Positions 8,033-12,795 of a stretch of 12,795 nucleotides of DNA are shown here, in pieces. Origin of the DNA: Nitrospinae bacterium CG11_big_fil_rev_8_21_14_0_20_56_8 (GTDB lineage: Bacteria > Nitrospinota > Nitrospinia > Nitrospinales > VA-1); the NCBI GenBank assembly GCA_002796165.1, contig PCWF01000236.1, positions 1-12,795 on the forward strand. The letters are read 5' to 3'. A program made the position numbers and the translations under genes. The stretch's first letter is position 1; the number at the start of each line of letters is the position of its first letter. The notes beneath the pieces were generated by a model, which saw only the letters and a program-made list of their open reading frames with translations, ran no database searches and was not told the DNA's origin.

Positions 8033-8088
8033 AGGGGGGAAACATCGACAGCGGAAACCACAGGAGGGGGGCAGATTGAATCATCGTC

Positions 8089-8104
8089 CCATCGTTTCCG
8101 ATGG
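8089..8104 (-). terminator. GNRA-loop hairpin just after phoR
   Basis: On the minus strand CCATCG-GAAA-CGATGG forms a perfect 6-bp stem closed by a GAAA tetraloop, five bases after the phoR stop. No U-tract follows. It may stabilise the phoBR message end or weakly separate phoR from the porin transcript; as an intrinsic terminator it is incomplete. Confidence 0.35.
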
Positions 8105-8108
8105 ATGT

Positions 8109-9881
8109 TCAGTTTGACGGAATTCGAATGAAGAAGGTGCTTCCTTTTCCCGGAGCGGTCGCAACGGACACCGTTCCCCGGTGAACCTGGGCGATGTGCT
8201 TGACGATGGCGAGCCCCAGGCCGGTCCCGCCCTGTTTGCGGCTTCGGGCCTTGTCCACACGGTAAAACCGCTCAAACAGGCGCGGCACATGAACGGGATC
8301 GATTCCCACTCCCCAATCCCGAACGCTGATCACGACGTGGGAATTTTCCCGGCGCGCCTGAACCTCGACCCTTTGGCCGGACTGTCCATATTTTACGGCG
8401 TTGTTGACAAGGTTGACGACCGCCTGCTCCAACAACTGGGGATTGACTTTGGCGCGCAGACGGTCCTCGCAAACCAGCGCCACCTCCACCCTTTGCTCGG
8501 CGGCCTTTTCCGAGCAGTCCTGAATGGCCATTTGCAGAATCCCCTTCAACCCCGTTTCCACCAGAACAATTTCCCCCCCTTCGGCTTCCTTCTCGATCCG
8601 CGACAGACTGAGGAGATCCTCGATGATGGCATGGAGACGGTCGCCCTGTTTGGCGATGATTTCCAGGAATCGCCGGGATTCGACGATTTCCTCCGGATTG
8701 CTGTCGAGAATGGTTTCCACGGAGGCCTTGATGGCGGTGATGGGGGTCTTCAATTCATGAGACACATTGGCGACAAATTCCCGGCGCAGGTTTTCGAGGC
8801 GGCGCAGGCGGGTCACGTCGTTGAGCACGATGAGCGCGCCGATCTGCCGGTCGCTGGAGTCTTTCAGCAGGGTGCCATGAGCAAAGAGAAACCGTACCCT
8901 GTCACCGGGAATCACGATTTCCCCTTCCTGGGGCAGAGAACTCGCCAGCGCCTGTTCCACGAACTGGTGCAGGTCGGAGTTGCGAATGACCTCCTGAAGG
9001 GAGCGGTCCAGAAAATCCGGCACGTCCACCCGGAACATCTCCGCCGCGGCGTGATTGAGACTGAGCACGGCCTGCTGGTTGTCCACCGCCACCACCCCCT
9101 CGACCATGCTGGCCAGGACGGCCTCCACCTGGTTTCGCTGAGTGGTCATGTGGTGGATGCGAGCCCCGATGCGGAGAGCCATCTGGTTGAGAGATTCCGA
9201 CAGGACCCCCAGCTCTTCCGAATCCGGAGGAGATATGACTCCGGACAGATCCCCGCGGGCAAAGCGATCCGCGGCGGCTTTCATTTCTCCGAGCGGGCGC
9301 GCCAGCCGGCGGGAAACAATCCAACTCACTCCCACCGCCAGCAGGATGACCACCAGGCTGGCGGCGGCCAGGGTCATTCGCGCCGCGCTCAGGCGATCCT
9401 CAATAAATTGCGTGGGCACCGACACGCGCACGACGGTCGCCACGGTCCCATTCTTCGTGATCGGCAACGCAAGAAAAATGAGATTTTTTTTAACCGTACG
9501 GCTGAACCGCGTCACGGTGGCAACTTTCCCGGAATAGGCTTCCAGAATTTCGGGGCGGTTTCCGTGGTTGTCCATACGCTCCGGTTCCTCCATGGAATCG
9601 GCAAGGACCTTTCCGGAAGCCTCAATGAGGGTGATGCGGGTGTCGGAGGCCTGTCCCAGGTCTTCCACGACCTGGCGAACAACGGAGGCGGCCTGGGTCG
9701 AGGCCATCAACTCGATGCGTTTTTCGACCAACCGGGCTCGGGTGAGAAGGTCGGCCTCGGTTATTTCAAAATAAAATTGGCGGAGGGAATAGAGAGCGTA
9801 GCCGCCTCCCGCCAGCAACACCGCCAGGGAGAGAAGGAGGTAGGTTGGAACTAACTTCCAAAACAGTTGTTTCCGGCGCAT
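8109..9881 (-). CDS. phoR: PhoR-type sensor histidine kinase
   Basis: This 590-residue membrane kinase is the likely partner of the adjacent PhoB. Order of parts: membrane segment 1 (about 10-31), a periplasmic sensor region (about 32-168), membrane segment 2 (170-189), a HAMP linker (190-245, RRLARPLGEMKAAADRFARG), a PAS domain (about 250-357), then the kinase core. His375 in SHELKTP is the phosphorylated histidine; the N box is LVNNAVKY (491-498), G1 DWGVGI (522-527), F box LFERFYR, and G2 GGTGLGL (551-557). All are intact. The large periplasmic domain makes it longer than E. coli PhoR (431 aa), resembling the Gram-positive PhoR/WalK layout. It starts 85 bp after phoB, and I see no strong ribosome site before the ATG. 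The phosphate role rests on the phoB and pst neighbours. Confidence 0.93.
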   Translation of the reverse strand: MRRKQLFWKLVPTYLLLSLAVLLAGGGYALYSLRQFYFEITEADLLTRARLVEKRIELMASTQAASVVRQVVEDLGQASDTRITLIEASGKVLADSMEEPERMDNHGNRPEILEAYSGKVATVTRFSRTVKKNLIFLALPITKNGTVATVVRVSVPTQFIEDRLSAARMTLAAASLVVILLAVGVSWIVSRRLARPLGEMKAAADRFARGDLSGVISPPDSEELGVLSESLNQMALRIGARIHHMTTQRNQVEAVLASMVEGVVAVDNQQAVLSLNHAAAEMFRVDVPDFLDRSLQEVIRNSDLHQFVEQALASSLPQEGEIVIPGDRVRFLFAHGTLLKDSSDRQIGALIVLNDVTRLRRLENLRREFVANVSHELKTPITAIKASVETILDSNPEEIVESRRFLEIIAKQGDRLHAIIEDLLSLSRIEKEAEGGEIVLVETGLKGILQMAIQDCSEKAAEQRVEVALVCEDRLRAKVNPQLLEQAVVNLVNNAVKYGQSGQRVEVQARRENSHVVISVRDWGVGIDPVHVPRLFERFYRVDKARSRKQGGTGLGLAIVKHIAQVHRGTVSVATAPGKGSTFFIRIPSN

Positions 9882-9939
9882 GACCGTCGCGGGTTCGAGG
9901 AAAGGGATGCGAGATTGTCTCCGATCGGTTCGGAACGCC

Positions 9940-9952
9940 GGGGCAAAGCCCC
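9940..9952 (-). other. Short hairpin between phoB and phoR
   Basis: GGGGC-AAA-GCCCC on the plus strand (GGGGC-TTT-GCCCC in the mRNA) forms a 5-bp, all-GC stem 14 bases after the phoB stop, inside the 85-bp phoB-phoR gap. It has no U-tract. It could tune the PhoB:PhoR ratio by pausing or mRNA processing, which is only a suggestion. Confidence 0.3.
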
Positions 9953-9966
9953 CATCCTTCGGCGGG

Positions 9967-10665
9967 TCATTCCTCGGAAGCTTCCGCGAATCTGTAACCC
10001 ACGCCCCGAACCGTCTCTATATATTTTGCCATATTGCCAAGCTTCTTGCGCAGGCCGACGATCTGAAAATCCACCGACCGGTCGGTCACCGCATAATCGT
10101 CGCCGCGAATCGCATCGACGATCTGGGAACGAGTGAATACCCATCCGGGGCGCCCGGCGAGCACCTGAAGAATCCGGAATTCGGAAAAGGTCAAGGTGGC
10201 GGGGATGTCCTCGACAAAAACCTGATGCCTCCCGGGATGGATCACCAGTCCGGGGAAAACGAGCATTTCCGGGTCGACCGACCCTTCAGGCGAATTTCTT
10301 CTCAAGATGGCCTTGACCCGGCTGAGAAAAACTTTCAAGCTGAACGGTTTCGTCACATAATCTTCGGCACCCAATTCAAGGCCGATGACGATATCCGATT
10401 CTTCGCCCTTGGCGGTGAGCATCATCACCGGGATGTGCTCCGTGGCAGGATCTTTTTTCAACCTCCGGCAAACTTCCAATCCGTCCAGTCCGGGCAACAT
10501 CAGATCCAGCACCACGAGATCGGGATTGAGCACTTTGGCCTGGCGCAAGGCGTCTTCCCCACACCCGACGCTGGTTACCCGGTAAGCTTCTTTCTTGAGA
10601 TTGAACTCAACCAACTCCTGAAGACTTTCCTCGTCCTCCACCACCAGGATCTTTTGACCGGCCAT
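9967..10665 (-). CDS. phoB: PhoB-type response regulator
   Basis: This 232-residue OmpR/PhoB-family transcription factor is the likely output of PhoR. The receiver domain (1-120) has the acidic pocket E10-D11-E12, the phosphorylated Asp54 in VVLDLMLPGLDG, Thr84 in MLTAKG and Lys106 in TKPF. The C-terminal winged-helix DNA-binding domain (about 133-227) contains LTFSEFRILQVLAGRPGWVF and the recognition-helix region VTDRSVDFQIVGLRKKLG (193-210), ending in VRGVGYRF as in PhoB. When phosphorylated it should activate pst, the porin and its own gene through the 11-bp repeats. AAAGG lies a few bases before the ATG. It is the first gene of the minus-strand cluster and is divergent from the gene at 10939. 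Confidence 0.95.
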   Translation of the reverse strand: MAGQKILVVEDEESLQELVEFNLKKEAYRVTSVGCGEDALRQAKVLNPDLVVLDLMLPGLDGLEVCRRLKKDPATEHIPVMMLTAKGEESDIVIGLELGAEDYVTKPFSLKVFLSRVKAILRRNSPEGSVDPEMLVFPGLVIHPGRHQVFVEDIPATLTFSEFRILQVLAGRPGWVFTRSQIVDAIRGDDYAVTDRSVDFQIVGLRKKLGNMAKYIETVRGVGYRFAEASEE

Positions 10666-10692
10666 AACCTTTCAATCTCCTATTTGTTTTTC

Positions 10693-10698
10693 ATTATA
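10693..10698 (-). promoter_or_regulatory. phoB promoter -10 element
   Basis: On the minus strand TATAAT is a perfect -10, about 28 bases before the phoB ATG. There is no recognisable -35: at the right distance the sequence is TTCGGG. A perfect -10 without a -35 fits an activator-dependent promoter such as PhoB autoregulation. The operator-like repeats begin 27 bases further upstream, somewhat farther than in E. coli. Confidence 0.5.
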
Positions 10699-10725
10699 AT
10701 ACAAATATTTTTATCCCCCGAAGGT

Positions 10726-10747
10726 TAGAATTTAATTAGAACCTCAA
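10726..10747 (-). promoter_or_regulatory. Candidate Pho box upstream of phoB (two 11-bp units)
   Basis: On the plus strand TAGAATTTAAT (10726) and TAGAACCTCAA (10737) are adjacent 11-mers sharing the TAGAA start. They have the phase and TAG start of the arrays before pstS and the porin. Two half-sites are the minimal PhoB dimer site. They could also affect the divergent gene at 10939. Confidence 0.48.
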
Positions 10748-10804
10748 AACGGCCACCCCCGCCACGGGATTCCCCCCGCCTCTCCCCGCACCTCTCCTCA
10801 TCCA

Positions 10805-10849
10805 CCCCGAAGGATGGTGCAGGAGCTTCGGGGAGGAAAAATATTCCTC
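10805..10849 (+). other. Two tandem hairpins upstream of the metalloprotease gene
   Basis: CCCCGAAG (10805-10812) pairs perfectly with CTTCGGGG (10826-10833), 13-base loop. Directly after, GAGGAA (10833-10838) pairs with TTCCTC (10844-10849), loop AAATA. Neither is followed by a T-run in either direction. They lie in the phoB/protease divergent region and may be part of the protease 5' leader. A G-rich minus-strand stretch (10755-10795) adjoins them. Confidence 0.3.
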
Positions 10850-10938
10850 TCCTCGCTAAAGTCCGGGCCTTTTATTCCGATAATTGAAGATAAGGAAGAG
10901 TGTGCCTGAACGGTTTGAGGTGACAGAGACGGGACGCG

Positions 10939-11784
10939 ATGGAAATTAGAATCGTCCAGCAAAAGACCCTGGTGATCCCCATAGCGGGGCGGCCCTGCCA
11001 GGACTGCGGAGAGGAAGATAAACTCCGGGACCTGCAACGGGCGGAGGACGTCGAAGACCGCGTGACCCTGTCGGGGAAGTCCCCTTCAGATCCCGCCGGA
11101 GGAGTTACGGCGAAAGAAGCCTCAGGGCAGGACTCGTCGGGAGGGGAAACCGGGCAGGAGGGGAAACCGGCATCGCGGCTGGCGCCCTCCACCGAGCTTC
11201 AACTGACCGAGGAGGAACGCCGCGTCCTGCAGGAACTGCGGTCCCGCGACCGGGAGGTCCGGTCCCACGAAGCGGCGCATAAATCCGCCGCGGGCTCCTA
11301 CGCGAAGGGAGGGCCCACGTTTGAATACCAGACCGGTCCCGACGGCAGACGCTACGCCGTGGGAGGCGAAGTGCAGATCGACTCCTCCCCGGTACCGGGG
11401 AACCCGCGCGCCACCATCCAGAAAGCCCAGATTATCCGGCGGGCCGCCAACGCACCCCGGAATCCTTCCGCGCAGGACCGCCGCGTCGCCGCCCAGGCCG
11501 CGCAGATGGAAGCCGCCGCGCGCCGCGATCTGAAGGAAGAAACAGCACGGGAAATTGAAAACTCCAACGCCTCATCCAGCGCGACACCCAAGGGGGAAAA
11601 CACCTCGCCCTCGGGAACCTCGACCGTCACCGCCCGATCCGCAACCCATAACGGAAATCCATCGGATTCCGGATCCGGTGCAAACACCCGCAACGACCGC
11701 CGGGGGGAGACCCGTCTTCTACAGGCGCTCCGTCAATATTCCCCGCCCGCATCCACGGGAAGCCAGGTCGATCTTTTTTTCTGA
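10939..11784 (+). CDS. SprA-family putative metalloprotease
   Basis: This 281-residue protein belongs, by its central block, to the SprA-related / 'putative metalloprotease CJM1_0395' family. The block (about 90-200) reads LQELRSRDREVRSHEAAH, then GPTFEYQTGPDGRRYAVGGE and Q-x-A-x-x-I-R-R-A-A-x-A-P-R-x-P-S-x-Q-D. HEAAH (110-114) is an HExxH zinc-protease motif. Family function is not established to my knowledge. The N-terminal third is low-complexity (G, E, S, P) but holds a CxxC pair, Cys20 and Cys23, which might bind metal. Residues 205-256 are Ser/Thr/Asn-rich, followed by a short terminus with LLQALRQY. I see no signal peptide or membrane segment. The ribosome site is weak. It is divergent from phoB, and its link to phosphate is unproven. 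Confidence 0.82.
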   Translation: MEIRIVQQKTLVIPIAGRPCQDCGEEDKLRDLQRAEDVEDRVTLSGKSPSDPAGGVTAKEASGQDSSGGETGQEGKPASRLAPSTELQLTEEERRVLQELRSRDREVRSHEAAHKSAAGSYAKGGPTFEYQTGPDGRRYAVGGEVQIDSSPVPGNPRATIQKAQIIRRAANAPRNPSAQDRRVAAQAAQMEAAARRDLKEETAREIENSNASSSATPKGENTSPSGTSTVTARSATHNGNPSDSGSGANTRNDRRGETRLLQALRQYSPPASTGSQVDLFF

Positions 11785-11826
11785 TCGTCCATTTCGCCCG
11801 TCCAAGGTTCCCTTAAAATTTGAGGC

Positions 11827-11867
11827 AAAAAAATGGGGTAAGCGAACACCACGGTTCCCTTACCCCA
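11827..11867 (-). terminator. Minus-strand intrinsic terminator with no evident gene
   Basis: TGGGGTAAG (11834-11842) pairs perfectly with CTTACCCCA (11859-11867). Inside, after one mismatch, GAAC (11844-11847) pairs with GTTC (11854-11857) around a 6-base loop. On the minus strand the stem is followed by seven T residues (A-run 11827-11833). On the plus strand no T-run follows, so it does not terminate the metalloprotease gene. It points to a minus-strand transcript coming from the right. Confidence 0.72.
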
Positions 11868-11989
11868 CATGGGCGGACGGCGGGATTTCCAGCCCAGGCC
11901 TTGAGCCAGACTCCAGGAAAATACTTCAAGCGACGGGGAAGGTGCGCCTCCTTCCCACGGCCCGGGTGACATACCGGAACGCCTCGATC
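11827..11989 (-). ncRNA. Candidate structured small RNA ending at the orphan terminator
   Basis: Upstream of the minus-strand terminator the sequence is highly foldable. In RNA sense: CCGG...CCGG near 11976-11957; a perfect 7-bp GGGAAGG/CCTTCCC hairpin (11956-11936 region); and a long hairpin TTTCC...GGAAA enclosing AGTCT/GGGCT and GGC/GCC (11920-11886 region). No credible coding frame is present. I tested it by eye against 6S RNA, SRP RNA, RNase P RNA, tmRNA and common riboswitch signatures and found no match. The 5' end is unknown and I found no convincing promoter; the MITE-like insertion at 12001 may have separated it from one. A non-transcribed palindromic spacer is the alternative. Confidence 0.33.
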
Positions 11990-12129
11990 CCTTATCAAAG
12001 AGAGCTTTGCATAAGTCGGAGAAAGTCACCGAAAGTGTCGTGCCGAGCCCGTCGAAGCACAACCGGAGATCGCCCTTCGACAAGCTCAGGGCAACATATT
12101 TGAATTACGCAACGGTCTCCTTATCAAAG
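11990..12129. mobile_element. MITE-like insertion with terminal inverted and flanking direct repeats
   Basis: A 118-bp insert (12001-12118) is flanked by perfect 11-bp direct repeats, CCTTATCAAAG at 11990-12000 and 12119-12129. Its two ends are inverted copies: AGAGCTTTGCATAAGTC (left) and AGACCGTTGCGTAATTC (right, reverse complement), 13 of 17 identical and abutting the direct repeats exactly. It has no coding capacity and carries an internal palindrome. This is the layout of a non-autonomous miniature transposable element, with an 11-bp target-site duplication. Target duplications of about this length are known for some IS4-type transposases, but the parent element cannot be named from one copy. 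Confidence 0.62.
12045..12087. repeat. REP-like intergenic palindrome inside the MITE-like element
   Basis: GAGC-CC-GTCGAAG (12045-12057) pairs with CTTCGAC-AA-GCTC (12075-12087): 7 bp and 4 bp of stem separated by a CC/AA internal loop, with a 17-base loop. Each half is also a hairpin by itself (GTGC...GCAC and CCCT...AGGG). The half CCCTTCGACAAGCTCAGGG is, from memory, a very common intergenic repeat in many bacterial genomes, known for producing spurious 'FDKLR' and 'ALSLSKG' translations. Confidence 0.65.
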
Positions 12130-12355
12130 GAAATGGCCCTGAAGACTTACAAGGAAGCAAGATTGCTCCCTTTTGGGCGAATTTTTCTTCGACTCCATCG
12201 GGAGGATATTTTCTTCACATCCCGGACTCAGAATCGGGGCAAATTCTCCCCGGAACGAGAGCCATTCTGACGGAAATGTCTCACCCCGATTGTGCCCGCC
12301 ATAACAATCAGGAACCATTTGGGCATAAAAAACAGGCCAGGGCGAAATTACGGGC
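12130..12355. other. Intergenic region, no gene seen
   Basis: Between the MITE-like element and the tRNA terminator I find no coding sequence with family features and no strong promoter. Two short inverted repeats are visible: CGGGA/TCCCG (12199-12203, 12220-12224) and CGGGG/CCCCG (about 12236-12252). If the orphan terminator at 11827 ends a real minus-strand transcript, its start could lie here. Confidence 0.4.
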
Positions 12356-12390
12356 AAAAAAAAAGGACTTACTTCGCAAAAGTAAGTCCT
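12356..12390 (-). terminator. Intrinsic terminator of the tRNA-Val/Asp operon
   Basis: GGACTTACTT (12365-12374) and AAGTAAGTCC (12380-12389) form a perfect 10-bp stem, 11 with the outer A-T pair, around a 5-base loop. On the minus strand it is followed by nine T residues (A-run 12356-12364). It begins 14 bases after the CCA end of tRNA-Asp, a textbook position. Confidence 0.93.
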
Positions 12391-12403
12391 GCAAGAAAGA
12401 AAA

Positions 12404-12480
12404 TGGCGGGGCCGACGGGACTCGAACCCGCGACCTCTGACGTGACAGGCCAGCGTTCTAACCAACTGAACTACGACCCC
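12404..12480 (-). tRNA. tRNA-Asp (anticodon GTC)
   Basis: The 77-base gene folds fully. The acceptor stem pairs GGGGTCG with CGGCCCC. The D arm is GTTC/GAAC, and the anticodon arm is CTGGC-CTGTCAC-GTCAG with anticodon GTC. The T arm is GCGGG-TTCGAGT-CCCGT. The discriminator is G, as expected for Asp, and CCA is encoded. It lies 33 bases downstream of tRNA-Val and shares its promoter and terminator. Confidence 0.97.
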
Positions 12481-12513
12481 GCTATTTTATTGACGTGATT
12501 CAGCCACACAGCA

Positions 12514-12589
12514 TGGTAGGCGGAACAGGGATCGAACCTGTGACCCCCGGCTTGTAAGGCCGGTGCTCTCCCAGCTGAGCTATCCGCCC
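12514..12589 (-). tRNA. tRNA-Val (anticodon TAC)
   Basis: The 76-base gene folds into a full cloverleaf. The acceptor stem pairs GGGCGGA with TCCGCCT, its first pair a G-T wobble. The D arm is GCTC/GAGC, the anticodon arm CCGGC-CTTACAA-GCCGG with anticodon TAC, and the T arm ACAGG-TTCGATC-CCTGT. The discriminator is A, as expected for Val, and CCA is encoded. It is the first gene of the two-tRNA operon. Confidence 0.97.
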
Positions 12590-12635
12590 TCCCTGTTGCT
12601 GATCCTGGAAGCATCCGCATTCCCGGGAAGGCAGG

Positions 12636-12665
12636 AGTATATAAACCGGTTAAGGGAACTGTCAA
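12636..12665 (-). promoter_or_regulatory. Sigma-70 promoter of the tRNA operon
   Basis: On the minus strand a perfect -35 TTGACA (12660-12665) is followed after 18 bases by a -10 TATACT (12636-12641). The downstream stretch (CCTGCCTTCCCGGG) is GC-rich, like the discriminator of stringently controlled stable-RNA promoters. The predicted start is about 40 bases before tRNA-Val. Confidence 0.8.
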
Positions 12666-12717
12666 GAACTAATATACCATTGGGCCGATTTGAGGAAAAC
12701 GATTTGTTTTTAAATAA

Positions 12718-12744
12718 TTGACAGCGACGGCGCCCCACTATAAT
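12718..12744 (+). promoter_or_regulatory. Near-consensus plus-strand promoter, target outside window
   Basis: TTGACA (12718-12723) and TATAAT (12739-12744) are both perfect, with a short 15-base spacer; TAATAT two bases later gives a 17-base spacer. It is divergent from the tRNA operon promoter. A GC stem-loop, GGCGG/CCGCC (12775-12779, 12787-12791), follows in the leader before the window ends. The gene it drives is not visible. Confidence 0.7.
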
Positions 12745-12795
12745 ATGTTCATTTGAAGAGACTTGTGTGGTTACGGCGGGCTTGCGCCGCCAGAA

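Noticed and set aside
8181..9854. Long plus-strand open frame opposite phoR
   Set aside because: It mirrors phoR, has no recognisable domain and is His/Gly/Arg-rich, as GC-rich antisense frames are. The minus-strand kinase has every expected motif.
10755..10795. G-rich minus-strand stretch as a G-quadruplex
   Set aside because: Three G-runs are close together but the fourth is 17 bases away; too weak to claim.
10858..10868. AAAGTCCGGGC, resembling the RNase P RNA 5' signature
   Set aside because: Only this 11-mer matches; the rest of the RNA is absent and a protein gene begins 70 bases later.
11834..12010. 6S, SRP RNA or a known riboswitch
   Set aside because: I compared the strands by eye with the conserved cores of 6S RNA, 4.5S RNA, cobalamin, fluoride and c-di-GMP elements; only short chance similarities were found.
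11733..12083. Minus-strand 116-codon frame
   Set aside because: It runs through the REP-like repeat, the insertion boundary, a terminator and the end of the metalloprotease gene. The GDLRLCFDGL start is a typical spurious translation of the repeat.
12124..12465. Minus-strand 113-codon frame
   Set aside because: It begins inside tRNA-Asp and crosses its terminator; the start is translated tRNA sequence.

Overview
The window is a phosphate-starvation (Pho) locus from a Gram-negative bacterium of moderately high G+C. The sequence does not fix the species. An outer-membrane porin, periplasmic PstS and PhoR-type kinase show a diderm cell. The enlarged PstC and PstA permeases and a SprA-type putative metalloprotease are forms I associate with Proteobacteria and related phyla.

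Almost everything from 1 to 10665 lies on the minus strand. In transcription order it reads phoB (10665-9967), phoR (9881-8109), a porin (7839-6586), pstS (6046-5057), pstC (5038-2771), pstA (2774-1143), pstB (1146-250) and the start of phoU (231-1, cut by the window edge). PhoR and PhoB sense and respond to phosphate limitation. The porin would let anions across the outer membrane, PstS binds phosphate in the periplasm, PstC/PstA form the channel, PstB supplies ATP hydrolysis, and PhoU links transporter state to PhoR. The pst genes are tightly packed, with 4-bp ATGA overlaps at pstC/pstA and pstA/pstB.

The main regulatory observation is an 11-bp-phased repeat, read on the plus strand as TAG(G/A)-type units. 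It occurs in front of pstS (four units, 6104-6147), the porin (three units, 8000-8032) and phoB (two units, 10726-10747). The 11-bp phase is that of classical Pho boxes but the bases differ from CTGTCAT, so this is probably the local PhoB operator.

Right of phoB, a divergent plus-strand gene (10939-11784) encodes a SprA-family putative metalloprotease with an HEAAH motif. From 11785 to 12355 there is no credible protein gene. This stretch holds a strong minus-strand intrinsic terminator with no obvious gene to end (11827-11867), a structured sequence upstream of it that may be a small RNA, and a 118-bp MITE-like insertion (12001-12118) with 17-bp terminal inverted repeats (13/17 identical), 11-bp flanking direct repeats and an internal REP-like palindrome.

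The right end carries a minus-strand tRNA-Val(TAC)/tRNA-Asp(GTC) pair with its own sigma-70 promoter and a textbook terminator, then a near-consensus plus-strand promoter pointing out of the window. I see no wholly new multi-gene system. The best leads are the divergent Pho operator, the orphan terminator with its candidate RNA, and the MITE-like element.
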